Assembly: GCA_020635455.1 (NCBI GenBank)
Contig: JACJZT010000003.1
Location: 522,725 to 586,724 of the forward strand
Length of the DNA: 64,000 nucleotides
Reading direction: 5' to 3'
From: Flavobacteriales bacterium
GTDB lineage: Bacteria > Bacteroidota > Bacteroidia > NS11-12g > UBA9320
Shown: in pieces, positions 1 to 8,919 of the stretch
Layout of the letters: every line of letters begins with the position of its first letter
How positions within the stretch are numbered: the stretch's first letter is position 1
The notes under the pieces: model-generated
Seen by the model: only the letters and a program-made list of their open reading frames with translations
Told to the model about the DNA's origin: nothing
The model's database searches: none
Made by a program: the position numbers and the translations under genes

Positions 1-2
1 GG

Positions 3-458
3 ACGAAAAAATGGTTAAAAAATTTTAAGGTAGATCCTGCATTTAACAAATGTATTTCAAAGGAGGACGACAAGATCTTGTGGCTGGTTATAACGGAAAC
101 CTGGTGTGGAGACGCTTCTCAAATCGTTCCAATTATTCATAAACTTGCTGTTGCATCGGATGGTATCATTGACCTGAGGTTGATCAAAAGAGATGATAAC
201 CCGGAATTGATGAACGCGCATCTTACCAATGGCTCACGTTCAATTCCAAAACTTTTACAGTTCGACACATCTTTCAATCTTACCGGAACCTGGGGTCCCC
301 GCCCAAAAGTAGCTCAGGACCTTGTAATGACTTTAAAATCCAATCCGGAAACCGCTGCTACCTATTCTCATGATCTACACAAATGGTACGCTCTTGATAG
401 GGGAATAAGTGTTCAAAACGAACTTGAAGAGATGGTTTGTGGAATGCTTGTAGAGTAG
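3..458 (+). CDS. Thioredoxin-family protein, 5' end outside the window
   Basis: The reading frame is open from the left edge, so the gene begins upstream; the TTG at 78 is internal and not a credible start. The product is a thioredoxin-fold protein of the kind common in Bacteroidota. The visible fold signature is a hydrophobic strand followed by TETWCGDASQ, in which only the first active-site Cys is present (no CxxC), and later the cis-Pro region SIPKLL. With a single Cys it is unlikely to be a standard disulfide oxidoreductase; its actual role is unknown. Its last 32 bases (427-458) lie inside the target duplication of the downstream IS element, so the gene survived that insertion intact. 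Family confidence is good, function low. Confidence 0.75.
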   Translation, partial: TKKWLKNFKVDPAFNKCISKEDDKILWLVITETWCGDASQIVPIIHKLAVASDGIIDLRLIKRDDNPELMNAHLTNGSRSIPKLLQFDTSFNLTGTWGPRPKVAQDLVMTLKSNPETAATYSHDLHKWYALDRGISVQNELEEMVCGMLVE

Positions 459-663
459 ATAAATGAACAGATCCGGAATAAAATATTCCGAATCATATAC
501 TCCTTCGGTAAGAGGAGTAATTATTTAAACTATTGGGAGTGTATAGTTAATTTAACCGGCAAAAAAGTCTTTCATCCTGTCGAAGAAACCTTTTTCCTTA
601 TGAGATTCAGAAGGAATGAAATTTTCGGATGATTCAAGTTTTTTGATGAGTTCCTTTTCTTCT
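427..663. repeat. Left 237-bp target-site duplication of the IS1634-like element
   Basis: Identical to 2311-2547 at a constant offset of 1884 bases, with no mismatch seen. It contains the last bases of the thioredoxin-like gene, the intergenic hairpins and an antisense copy of the end of dnaJ (552-663). The intact dnaJ end is in the right copy, so this left dnaJ piece is a fragment without a start. Perfect identity implies a recent insertion. Confidence 0.9.
474..490. terminator. Hairpin between the thioredoxin-like gene and dnaJ (left copy)
   Basis: CGGAATA and TATTCCG form a perfect 7-bp stem around an AAA loop just after the thioredoxin-like stop codon. A second weaker hairpin (ACTCC/GGAGT) follows. 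In the ancestral arrangement this lay between two convergent genes, fitting a bidirectional terminator. It is weak in GC, so termination is an inference. Confidence 0.4.
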
Positions 664-2310
664 CCTGACTTCCGCAAGTTTAATCCTCTGAAAATGCAAG
701 TCTCTCAAAATCTGATACTTGATGGTCTAAAATATCGTTTTCTGGGTGTTAATTTGACTTAATTTCAGTTTATTTGGTGGATGTATGTTCGAGTTCTAAA
801 ACATAAAAATGGTCGGAGCTACATTCAAGTCATCGAAAAGCGAGGGGGTAAATATGTGGTTAGGAAAAGTTTTGGTTCGGGAAACACTCCCGAAGCAGTT
901 CAAAAATTAAAACTAACCGCCGATCGTTGGGTAGCTAATCAAACAGGCCTTCAAGAGTTTGACTTTGTTGGAGAACGGGAGTTATTCAACAAACTTCTTG
1001 ATAACATCTCCTCTCTTAAGCTGGTAGGTATAGAATTTACATTGGGAAGGCTCTTTGATGAGATAGGCTTTAATAATATTGAGGACGAGCTTTTTCGTCA
1101 TTTGGTTCTTTATCGGTTGGTATATCCAAAGAGCAAGCTGAAAACCACAGAGTATCTCTATCGCTATGAAGGGAAGCAGTATAGTGAAGATGAGATTTAT
1201 CGGTACATGGATAAACTCCACAACAAGCAGAAGGATCGCGTTCAGCAGATCAGCTATGCACACACCCTAAGTTTGTTTCCCAAAGGCATTCAGGTTGTTT
1301 TTTACGATGTTACTACAGTTTATTTCGAAATTGACCAAGAGGATGAGTTGCGTAAAACCGGGTTTTCCAAGGAGGGTAAACATGAAAACCCGCAGATTGT
1401 GCTTGGGTTGCTTGTGAGCAGAGATGGATATCCGCTTGCCTATGACATTTTTGAGGGCAATAAGTTTGAAGGTCACACGATGATGCCTGTCATTGATGGT
1501 TTTAAACAGAAATACAATCTGGAGCAATTAATTATAGTAGCAGACAGCGGTTTATTATCACGATCCAATATCGAGCAGCTTCAAGAGCAGAACTATGAAT
1601 TTATCCTGGGAGCTCGAATCAAGAATGAAAGCACGAGCATCAAGGACAAAATACTCACCCTTCAACTCAAAAATGGAGAGAGTGCTGTTATCAATAAAGG
1701 AGATTTGAGATTGATAATTACTTACTCAGACAAAAGAGCTGAAAAAGATCAATACAATCGTAAAAAAGGCATCAACAGGCTTAGTAAACAAATAAGATCC
1801 GGTCGCCTAACCAAAGATCACATAAATAAAAGAGGCTACAATAAGTTTCTACGCATGGAGGGTCAGATAAATCTTGTACTTGACCAACATCAAATTGCAC
1901 AAGATAAGAAATGGGATGGACTCAAAGGCTATCTGACCAACTCTAAACTCAACAAAGATCAGCTAATTGAAAACTATCAACACCTTTGGCAAATTGAGAA
2001 GGCATTTAGAGTGGCAAAGACAGAATTAAAACTTCGTCCGGTATTCCACAGAAGGCAAAGAAGAATTGAGGCACATATCTGCCTGAATTTTGCAGCCTAC
2101 AAAGTATACAAAGAGTTAGAAAGGTTCCTCAAAGAAAACAAATCATCACTGAGTCCACAAAAGGTAATTGAAATCGCACAGAATATTCACCAGATTGAAC
2201 TAACAACCCCAACAACTAAAGATGTGCTCAAAAAAACAATCATTCTTTCTGAAGAACAGAAAGATATAGAACGCCTCTTTCAATTTGGGTGTTAATTTGC
2301 GGAAGTCAGG
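664..2310 (+). mobile_element. IS1634-family-like insertion sequence, about 1647 bp
   Basis: The element is bounded by terminal inverted repeats: the left end begins CCTGACTTCCGCAA (664) and the right end (to 2310) is its exact reverse complement over 14 bp, with imperfect matching beyond. It carries one transposase gene. Outside the inverted repeats is a perfect 237-bp direct duplication. Very long, variable target duplications are a documented peculiarity of the IS1634/IS1549 group, so the duplication and the transposase type support each other. The end could be 2309 or 2310 because of a one-base ambiguity; the symmetric inverted repeats favour 2310. Confidence 0.88.
781..2295 (+). CDS. IS1634-family-like transposase (DDE)
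   Basis: A 504-residue IS4-superfamily transposase that cuts and inserts its element. An N-terminal region that begins with a YVRVLKHKNGRSYIQV-type stretch is followed by the RNase H-like core. Candidate catalytic residues are Asp in FYDVTTVYF (about residue 176), Asp in VADSGLLS (about 255), and Glu in the late IEKAFRVAKTEL segment with the typical downstream RPVFHRR motif. Length is normal for the group and the frame is uninterrupted, so the element may be active. The start is the ATG at 781, about 115 bp inside the left terminal repeat. It is the only gene in the element. Confidence 0.88.
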   Translation: MYVRVLKHKNGRSYIQVIEKRGGKYVVRKSFGSGNTPEAVQKLKLTADRWVANQTGLQEFDFVGERELFNKLLDNISSLKLVGIEFTLGRLFDEIGFNNIEDELFRHLVLYRLVYPKSKLKTTEYLYRYEGKQYSEDEIYRYMDKLHNKQKDRVQQISYAHTLSLFPKGIQVVFYDVTTVYFEIDQEDELRKTGFSKEGKHENPQIVLGLLVSRDGYPLAYDIFEGNKFEGHTMMPVIDGFKQKYNLEQLIIVADSGLLSRSNIEQLQEQNYEFILGARIKNESTSIKDKILTLQLKNGESAVINKGDLRLIITYSDKRAEKDQYNRKKGINRLSKQIRSGRLTKDHINKRGYNKFLRMEGQINLVLDQHQIAQDKKWDGLKGYLTNSKLNKDQLIENYQHLWQIEKAFRVAKTELKLRPVFHRRQRRIEAHICLNFAAYKVYKELERFLKENKSSLSPQKVIEIAQNIHQIELTTPTTKDVLKKTIILSEEQKDIERLFQFGC

Positions 2311-2547
2311 AAGAGATGGTTTGTGGAATGCTTGTAGAGTAGATAAATGAACAGATCCGGAATAAAATATTCCGAATCATATACTCCTTCGGTAAGAGGA
2401 GTAATTATTTAAACTATTGGGAGTGTATAGTTAATTTAACCGGCAAAAAAGTCTTTCATCCTGTCGAAGAAACCTTTTTCCTTATGAGATTCAGAAGGAA
2501 TGAAATTTTCGGATGATTCAAGTTTTTTGATGAGTTCCTTTTCTTCT
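2311..2547. repeat. Right 237-bp target-site duplication of the IS1634-like element
   Basis: Exact copy of 427-663. It begins with a 32-base fragment of the thioredoxin-like gene end and continues into the intact 3' part of dnaJ (2436 onward). Because the duplication spans the whole intergenic region and both gene ends, neither neighbouring gene was broken by the insertion. Confidence 0.9.
2358..2374. terminator. Hairpin downstream of dnaJ (right copy)
   Basis: Same CGGAATA-AAA-TATTCCG hairpin as at 474-490, copied by the target duplication. Here it lies downstream of the dnaJ stop codon and could end the grpE-dnaJ transcript. It has a weak AT-rich stem. Confidence 0.4.
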
Positions 2548-3566
2548 GAGGTCAGTTTTTTGGGTGTGTAAATATTTATTTGTACTAGTTGATCTCCCCG
2601 CCCATATCCGTTCAATTCAGGTACACCCTTATTTCTTAACCTTAGCATTTTACCGCCCTGAGTTCCCGCATCGATCTTAACTTTAACCTTTCCATCTATG
2701 GTTGGGATTTCCACTTCACCGCCTAAGGCTGCCGTTGGGAAACTAATGAACAGATCGTATAATAAATTGTTATTTTCTCTCTTTAGCTGTGGGTGTTCGA
2801 TCTCCTCAATCAAAACGATCAAATCTCCATCCGGACCACCCATGGGCGATTCGTTCCCATGACCTCTCATGGACAGTTGCATCCCGTTTTGAACTCCTGC
2901 CGGGATTTTTATGGAAGTGGTTACTTCTTCGTTGATCAAGCCCTGAGCATCGGATCCGGCAGGCCTGTTTTCAAGCTTTCTTCCCAATCCGTTACACGAT
3001 GGACAGGTGCTTGAAGTTTGCATCGGACCTAAAAATGTATTTGAAACCCTGCTTACCATTCCGGAGCCGTTACAAGTACTGCAAGTACCAAATTTAGCTC
3101 CCGGGGCAGCTTTCTTTTTTGTGTATTTAACTTTCTTTTCTACTCCCTTGCAAATGTCTTCCAGACTGAGTTTTAATTTGATACGGATATTGGAACCTGC
3201 GGCAGCCCTACCTCCTCTTCCACCTCTGCCACCTCCGCCAAAAAAGCTTTCAAAGGGATTTCCATCTCCAAAAATATCCCCAAACTGACTGAAGATATCA
3301 TCCATGTTCATTCCGCCTTGCCCACCACCACCGGCACCTCTGACACCATCATGACCAAAGCGGTCGTAGGCACTTCTTTTATCCGGATTGCTCAATACTT
3401 CATAAGCCTGAGCAGCCTCTTTGAACTTTTCTTCAGCACTGCTGTCACCTTGATTTTTATCAGGGTGGTATTTAATGGCCAACTTTCGGTAAGCCTTTTT
3501 TAACTCGTCTTGTGTTGCCGATTTAGCAACACCTAAAATTTCATAATAGTCTCTTTTTGCTGCCAT
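2436..3566 (-). CDS. dnaJ: Molecular chaperone DnaJ (Hsp40)
   Basis: DnaJ is the cytoplasmic co-chaperone that delivers clients to DnaK and stimulates its ATPase. Seen: J domain with HPD at residues 34-36, a Gly/Phe-rich linker (about 75-125) including the [15 protein letters not shown] stretch, a zinc region, then the C-terminal beta domains ([14 protein letters not shown]). Only two CxxCxGxG motifs are present (about 160 and 186), corresponding to motifs 2 and 3 of the usual four; I recall this reduced form from other Bacteroidota. Its ATG overlaps the grpE stop (TAATG), so the two are translationally coupled. The 3' end lies in the right copy of the IS target duplication and is intact. Confidence 0.96.
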   Translation of the reverse strand: MAAKRDYYEILGVAKSATQDELKKAYRKLAIKYHPDKNQGDSSAEEKFKEAAQAYEVLSNPDKRSAYDRFGHDGVRGAGGGGQGGMNMDDIFSQFGDIFGDGNPFESFFGGGGRGGRGGRAAAGSNIRIKLKLSLEDICKGVEKKVKYTKKKAAPGAKFGTCSTCNGSGMVSRVSNTFLGPMQTSSTCPSCNGLGRKLENRPAGSDAQGLINEEVTTSIKIPAGVQNGMQLSMRGHGNESPMGGPDGDLIVLIEEIEHPQLKRENNNLLYDLFISFPTAALGGEVEIPTIDGKVKVKIDAGTQGGKMLRLRNKGVPELNGYGRGDQLVQINIYTPKKLTSEEKELIKKLESSENFIPSESHKEKGFFDRMKDFFAG

Positions 3567-4189
3567 TATTCTCCAATTACCACTTTAGCAAAACGAATTA
3601 CTTTATCGTTGAGCATATACCCCTTTTCGATCTCATCGATCACTTTTCCTTTTAAATCTTTTGAAGGTGCAGCGGTTTTCACAATCGCTTCATGCATATC
3701 CGCATCAAACTCTTTTCCGATGGTTTCGTATGCATTCAATCCTTTTTGGGAAAGGGTGCTTTTCAATTTGTGGGAGACCAGTTTTACGCCATCTGTAAGT
3801 GCTTTCGCATCACTTGAAGTTTCAAAGGCCTTTTCCGCCCTGTCAAAATCATCCAAAACCGGAAGTAAGGACTTTAATACATCTTCTCCTGCCGTTTTAA
3901 ACAATTCCAATCTTTCTTTATTGGTCCTCCTTTTATAATTCTCAAAATCACTGTAAAGCCTCAGGTACTTGTCCTTCAATTCTTTGTTTTCGGCTACCAT
4001 TTTTTCAAGCTCATCCAATTCTGAACTTTCCTCATTTGCCTGCTCCTCTGTGTTTTCTATACTTTTGTCAGTTTGTTCTTCACCCGGGATCTCATTAATG
4101 GTGCTTTTTTCGTTCTGTTCATTTACCGATTCCTGCGAATTTTCATTTTCCGCACCTGTATCCTTAACATTACTGTCTTTATTTTGCAT
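3566..4189 (-). CDS. grpE: Nucleotide exchange factor GrpE
   Basis: GrpE releases ADP from DnaK and acts with DnaJ. Seen: an acidic low-complexity N-terminus rich in Glu/Asn/Ser, a long helix ending in [14 protein letters not shown], the [12 protein letters not shown] segment, and the beta-wing with [12 protein letters not shown] and a C-terminal [10 protein letters not shown] chose the ATG at 4189 (207 residues); the frame extends to a TTG at 4234, which would add 15 residues to an already variable N-terminus. It precedes dnaJ in the same operon with a one-base stop/start overlap. I see no heat-shock operator in the short upstream region. Confidence 0.93.
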   Translation of the reverse strand: MQNKDSNVKDTGAENENSQESVNEQNEKSTINEIPGEEQTDKSIENTEEQANEESSELDELEKMVAENKELKDKYLRLYSDFENYKRRTNKERLELFKTAGEDVLKSLLPVLDDFDRAEKAFETSSDAKALTDGVKLVSHKLKSTLSQKGLNAYETIGKEFDADMHEAIVKTAAPSKDLKGKVIDEIEKGYMLNDKVIRFAKVVIGE

Positions 4190-4291
4190 TAGTCTTTTAA
4201 ATAATTTCTGAAACGTATTCAAATTTGTTGCCAATCAAAAAAAAGTGACAATTTGACCTGAAAATAAAAGGGTTACTGAAGTGTAATTAAC

Positions 4292-4828
4292 TTACTCTAC
4301 CTTGTACTTTTCAAGTTCATTTTCGAGGTTGATACCGAAAAGGTCTTTCGCTATTATTTTACCCTCCGGATCAAGCAGGAACATTGCCGGTATTGAAGAA
4401 ACTCCATAATCTGAAACGGCTTTTGTGTTCCATTTTTTAAAATCACAGACATGATTTGGCCAGTTTAGCTGATCGTTCTGTATTGCTTTTTTCCAAATTT
4501 CCTTATCGGTATCCAGAGAAACGGAATAGATCGCCAAACCCTCTGAATCTTTGAGTTTAACCTGAGTGTATTTATTATAAGCCCGTATCAGATTCGGGTT
4601 TTCCTTTCGGCAGGGTCCACACCAGGATGCCCAAAAATCAACAACCACGTATTTACCTTTGAGGTCACTCAATTTCAATTCCTGACCATCAGGTGTTTGC
4701 ATACTGATTTCAGGAGCCTGATCCCCTTTTCCCAAAATGGTAACGGAAGAGTTTAAAATAAAAGCTCCCAGAATCAATCCGACCAAAACAGGGACGATTA
4801 TTAAAATTTTCTTTCTGATAAATACCAT
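4292..4828 (-). CDS. TlpA/ResA-type membrane-anchored thiol-disulfide oxidoreductase
   Basis: A 178-residue protein with an N-terminal hydrophobic anchor (about residues 6-26) followed by an extracytoplasmic thioredoxin fold of the AhpC-TSA/Redoxin type. The active site WCGPC (about 68-72) lies in WASWCGPCRKENP, and the cis-Pro region is SSIPAMFLLD. Family members reduce disulfides in the periplasm, for example in cytochrome c maturation or for peroxide defence; the substrate here cannot be told. It lies between grpE and murA on the same strand. Confidence 0.88.
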   Translation of the reverse strand: MVFIRKKILIIVPVLVGLILGAFILNSSVTILGKGDQAPEISMQTPDGQELKLSDLKGKYVVVDFWASWCGPCRKENPNLIRAYNKYTQVKLKDSEGLAIYSVSLDTDKEIWKKAIQNDQLNWPNHVCDFKKWNTKAVSDYGVSSIPAMFLLDPEGKIIAKDLFGINLENELEKYKVE

Positions 4829-4857
4829 ATTAGGATTTTAGCAAATTACATTCCAAA

Positions 4858-6165
4858 TTATATTCGCTCAATATGAGCTCCGAGTGCGTTTAATCTTCCC
4901 TCAATGTTTTCATATCCTCTGTCGATCTGCTCAATGTTGTTTATAATTGAAGTACCTTCGGCTGATAATGCTGCAATGAGCAAGGAGACCCCTGCTCTGA
5001 TATCCGGAGAGGTCATTTTGATCCCTCTTAAGGGCATTCTTCTGTCAAGCCCCATTACCGTTGCCCGGTGTGGATCACATAAAATGATCTGTGCACCCAT
5101 ATCGATCAGATTATCTACAAAAAACAATCTGCTTTCAAACATTTTCTGATGAATAAGAACATTCCCCTTGGCCTGAGTGGCCATTACAAGAATTACGCTC
5201 AAAAGATCCGGAGTCAGGCCCGGCCAGGGCGCATCGGCTATGGTTAGCATACTTCCGTCGATAAAGGATTCGATCTGATAATGCCTTTGTGAAGGCACCC
5301 TGATATCGTCGTTTTCAATTGAAAACTGCAAGCCAAATTTCTCAAAAGTATTCGGTATTAATCCAAGATGCCTTACTCCGGCACCTTTAATGGTAATTTC
5401 CGATTCGGTAAGTGCGGCTAAAGCCATAAAACTACCAACTTCTATCATGTCGGGCAAAAGAGTGTGTTCGCATCCTTTCAGATACTCTACACCTTTTATT
5501 CGCAGCAAATTGGAACCAATACCCTCTATGATGGCACCCATGTTCACTAGCATTTCACACAACTGCTGAACATAAGGCTCGCATGCGGCATTGTAAATGG
5601 TTGTGGTTCCCGAGGCGAGAGAAGCTGCCATCAAAATATTTGCCGTTCCGGTGACCGAAGCCTCCTCAAGCAACATGTATGCTCCGGTTAATTTTTCAGC
5701 CTTTACCTTATAAAAGCTCTCCTTTCGTAAAAACTCAAAACTTGCCCCAAGATTTTCAAAACCAATAAAATGTGTGTCTAATCTTCTTCGGCCAATTTTA
5801 TCCCCTCCGGGACTAGGTATATAACCCTTGCCAAATCGGGTTAATAAAGGACCAATGATCATGATGGAACCCCTTAGTGATGCACCTTTGGTTTTAAACT
5901 CATCGCTGTCGAGAAATTCCAGGTCGATCTCATCCGCCTTAAAAGACCATGAGCCTTTTTGAGAAAGGGGATTCACCTTTACTCCCAGATTTCTTAAGAG
6001 ATCGATCAGGCGATTTACGTCTTTGATATCCGGAATGTTGTGAATGACAACCTCCTCGGGGGTAAGTAAAACCGCCGACAAAACCTGCAGGGCTTCGTTT
6101 TTTGCTCCCTGAGGAACCAAACTGCCTTTTAATTTTAAACCACCTTCAATTTTAAATGAGCCCAT
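4858..6165 (-). CDS. murA: UDP-N-acetylglucosamine 1-carboxyvinyltransferase MurA
   Basis: MurA catalyses the first committed step of peptidoglycan synthesis, transferring enolpyruvate from PEP to UDP-GlcNAc in the cytoplasm. The 435-residue length is normal. Seen: the N-terminal GGLKLKGSLVPQGAKNEALQ signature, the catalytic loop PGGDKIGRRRLDTHF, and the C-terminal SPDIRAGVSLLIAALSAEG and DRGYENIEGRL motifs. The loop residue that is Cys115 in E. coli MurA is Asp here (residue 122). The Cys is the fosfomycin adduct site; natural Asp variants stay active and are fosfomycin-insensitive, so intrinsic resistance is predicted. Confidence 0.95.
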   Translation of the reverse strand: MGSFKIEGGLKLKGSLVPQGAKNEALQVLSAVLLTPEEVVIHNIPDIKDVNRLIDLLRNLGVKVNPLSQKGSWSFKADEIDLEFLDSDEFKTKGASLRGSIMIIGPLLTRFGKGYIPSPGGDKIGRRRLDTHFIGFENLGASFEFLRKESFYKVKAEKLTGAYMLLEEASVTGTANILMAASLASGTTTIYNAACEPYVQQLCEMLVNMGAIIEGIGSNLLRIKGVEYLKGCEHTLLPDMIEVGSFMALAALTESEITIKGAGVRHLGLIPNTFEKFGLQFSIENDDIRVPSQRHYQIESFIDGSMLTIADAPWPGLTPDLLSVILVMATQAKGNVLIHQKMFESRLFFVDNLIDMGAQIILCDPHRATVMGLDRRMPLRGIKMTSPDIRAGVSLLIAALSAEGTSIINNIEQIDRGYENIEGRLNALGAHIERI

Positions 6166-6195
6166 CCGAATGGTAATCTTCGATCTGTAAAAACA

Positions 6196-6840
6196 CTAGT
6201 AACGCGAGTCTTTTCCTCTGCCCCTGTTGCCCTTGTTCCTGTATTTGTTATTGCGGTTGTTCCCCTGCCTGAAATGGTTCTTGTTTCGTTTAATGTCTTT
6301 TTCTACATGAATGTTAAGGTCCTCGGAATTTAATTTCAGGGTATTTCCTGAGAGGGTTTTTAAATGTTCCGTGATCATTTCAGGTGTGAGGTTTTCATTG
6401 TTCCAATTTCGCGAAGAATTGGTCATGAACGAAGCGATCATGTTTATAAAACTTTGCCGGATCTCAGAGTTTTCAACTTTAACGGCACGGTCCACCATAT
6501 ATTGGAGGTTCCTGCCATAGAAACGAAACTTGATCCTTACATTATTGTAGGGTATGGTTTCCGGTTTGCGATTAAGTTCTTCAGGTTCCGGTTTGGGAAA
6601 AGGTCCGTCGATATCAAGTTTGAAACCTGACATAATATGCAGATGATCCCATAGCTTTTGCTTGTAATTATCCAGATCCTTAATTCCGGGATTCAGATTT
6701 ATCATCACGTTGATCAGGTTCATGGATAATCTTGATCTCAATTCACGATCAGGCACCGATGTAACCTTGTCAACCATTTTTTGCATGCTTCTCCCATATT
6801 CCGTAAGTATTAATCCCGGTCGCTGGGTATTGTATTCCAT
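6196..6840 (-). CDS. DUF4290 domain protein
   Basis: A 214-residue protein of a family found in Bacteroidota (DUF4290), of unknown function. Seen: the N-terminal MEYNTQRPGLILTEYGR signature, a helical body, and a very basic Asn/Arg/Gly-rich C-terminal tail (about 185-214) that looks suited to nucleic-acid binding. I prefer the ATG at 6840 over the GTG at 6852. It sits just upstream of murA on the same strand, about 30 bp away, so the two are probably co-transcribed. An RNA- or ribosome-related role is only a guess from the tail. Confidence 0.85.
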   Translation of the reverse strand: MEYNTQRPGLILTEYGRSMQKMVDKVTSVPDRELRSRLSMNLINVMINLNPGIKDLDNYKQKLWDHLHIMSGFKLDIDGPFPKPEPEELNRKPETIPYNNVRIKFRFYGRNLQYMVDRAVKVENSEIRQSFINMIASFMTNSSRNWNNENLTPEMITEHLKTLSGNTLKLNSEDLNIHVEKDIKRNKNHFRQGNNRNNKYRNKGNRGRGKDSRY

Positions 6841-7107
6841 TATTTCTTGCACCCTTCAAATTTAGTAAAAAACTTATCGAATCCTTCCATTCCCTTTTAA
6901 ACGATGGCACGGGTCAAATTCAAACAAATTTATCTTACCAAAACTCAGAAAAAACCTCATCCTTACACCTTGCCACGTCAAGTCATGAAATCTAAATGTT
7001 TAAGGATCCCAGAACCACGTTTCCTGTTGACCTTTACCTGATAAACATGGTTACCTTTAAAACTATCTGAAATTTTATAGTAAATTAGCCAGTTGAATTC
7101 CGATAAA

Positions 7108-8916
7108 ATGAAAAACCTATACTATTTGATCCTGTGCTTACTAATTTTAAACGCATGTGGTTCTCAGAACCAAGATTCGAAAAAATTACAGGAAGAAGTT
7201 AAAACATACCTTGAAGAGTACAATAAAAAATTTCAGGAATTGCTAATTGCAAGTAGCGAAGCTCAATGGAAATTAAATACAATGATCCGGGAAAATGACA
7301 GCATTACCGGAAAAAAAGCAACAGAAGCAGGAGAAGAGTTCGCTAAATTTACCGGTAGCAAAGAGAACATTGAAAAAGCTAAAACCTATCTGGCTTCTAA
7401 AAATGATCTGAGCGATCTTCAGGTGAGGCAGCTCGAAACCATTTTGTTCATGGCAGGAGGCAATCCCGAAATTGCCGGAGATGTTGTTAAGGAAAGAATA
7501 AAGGCTGAAACTGAACAAACCGGATTATTGTACGGCTTTAAATACATGATGAATGAAAAGGAATTGAGTACGAATGAACTGGACGATATTCTTAAAAATT
7601 CAGCGGATCTGGAAAAAAGGTTAAGCGCCTGGAAAACCAGCAAGGAAGTTGGTAAAACTTTAAAGAACGGACTTGAAAAACTGCGTAACCTAAGAAATAA
7701 ATCCGTACAAGCCCTTGACTACAGCGACTATTTTGCTTACCAGGCCGCCGAATACGGAATGAGTGATGTGGAAGTTGTAGAAGAATGCGATAAAATGATT
7801 AAGGATGTTTGGCCATTATACCGCGAACTGCATACCTGGGCTAGGTACGAACTTGCAAAAAAATACAACAAAGATGTACCGGATTATCTGCCGGCTCATT
7901 GGTTGCCCAACAGATGGGGTCAGGACTGGACGGCAATGGTGAATGTTGAAGGCATCGACCTCGATGAAGCCTTAAAATCAAAATCGGCAGAATGGGTTGT
8001 TGAACAAGGAGAATACTTTTACAAGAGCCTTGGGTTTGACGCACTTCCAAAATCCTTCTATGAAAAATCGAGTTTGTATCCACTTCCTCCCGGTACCGAT
8101 TATAAAAAGAACAATCATGCAAGTGCCTGGCACATCGATAATGATAAAGACGTGAGGAGCCTGATGAGTGTTGAACCCAACACAGAATGGTGGGGAACAG
8201 TACTTCATGAACTGGGACATATTTATTATTACATGACCTACTCGAACAACGATGTTCCAATCATTTTAAGGGGAGGAGCAAACAGAGCTTACCATGAAGC
8301 AATGGGTAGTTTGATCGGACTTGCAGCCATGCAAAAACCTTTTCTTCAGGAATTCGGGCTGGTAGCAAAAAATGTTCAGTCGAACGATACCATGAACATG
8401 CTCAAAGAAGCTCTTGATTTTGTGGTACACATCCCTTGGGGTGCAGGTGTAATGACCCATTTTGAGCACGATCTGTATACCGGAAACATAAAAAAAGATG
8501 CCTTCAACAAGACCTGGTGGGAATACGTAAAAAAGTTTCAGGGAATCGTTCCACCTGAAGAACGCGGTGAACAATACTGTGATGCAGCAACCAAAACGCA
8601 CATTAACGACGACGCGGCACAGTATTACGACTACTCAATGAGCAATGTTCTCTTGTTCCAGTTTCACGATCATATAGCCAAAAACATATTGAAACAGGAC
8701 CCACATAACACAAACTACCTGGGTAGTAAGGAAACAGGTGACTTTCTAAGGAAACTGATGTATCCCGGAGCAAGCGTCGATTGGCGTCAACATTTAAAGG
8801 ACAATCTCGGAAGTGAAATGAGCGCCAAACCCATGCTTGAATATTTTGAGCCTTTGCTGGTTTACCTTAAGAACTTAAATAAAGGAAGAACCTACACACT
8901 TCCTGAAACACTCTAG
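7108..8916 (+). CDS. M2-family metallopeptidase (peptidyl-dipeptidase A/ACE-like) lipoprotein
   Basis: A 602-residue zinc peptidase of the angiotensin-converting-enzyme family, which removes C-terminal dipeptides. Seen: a lipoprotein signal with lipobox LNAC (Cys17), the zinc site HELGH (residues 367-371) followed by a downstream EAMGSL segment supplying the third ligand, and late motifs such as DAATKTHINDDAAQYYDY and FQFHDHI typical of M2 enzymes. I chose the ATG at 7108, which gives the clean signal peptide, rather than the in-frame TTG at 7093. Likely anchored in the envelope and involved in peptide scavenging. It converges on recR with only 3 bp between the stop codons. Confidence 0.93.
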   Translation: MKNLYYLILCLLILNACGSQNQDSKKLQEEVKTYLEEYNKKFQELLIASSEAQWKLNTMIRENDSITGKKATEAGEEFAKFTGSKENIEKAKTYLASKNDLSDLQVRQLETILFMAGGNPEIAGDVVKERIKAETEQTGLLYGFKYMMNEKELSTNELDDILKNSADLEKRLSAWKTSKEVGKTLKNGLEKLRNLRNKSVQALDYSDYFAYQAAEYGMSDVEVVEECDKMIKDVWPLYRELHTWARYELAKKYNKDVPDYLPAHWLPNRWGQDWTAMVNVEGIDLDEALKSKSAEWVVEQGEYFYKSLGFDALPKSFYEKSSLYPLPPGTDYKKNNHASAWHIDNDKDVRSLMSVEPNTEWWGTVLHELGHIYYYMTYSNNDVPIILRGGANRAYHEAMGSLIGLAAMQKPFLQEFGLVAKNVQSNDTMNMLKEALDFVVHIPWGAGVMTHFEHDLYTGNIKKDAFNKTWWEYVKKFQGIVPPEERGEQYCDAATKTHINDDAAQYYDYSMSNVLLFQFHDHIAKNILKQDPHNTNYLGSKETGDFLRKLMYPGASVDWRQHLKDNLGSEMSAKPMLEYFEPLLVYLKNLNKGRTYTLPETL

Positions 8917-8919
8917 GTG

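Noticed and set aside
552..663. A second dnaJ gene fragment left of the IS
   Set aside because: It is the target-duplication copy of the dnaJ 3' end, without a start; listed as repeat only.
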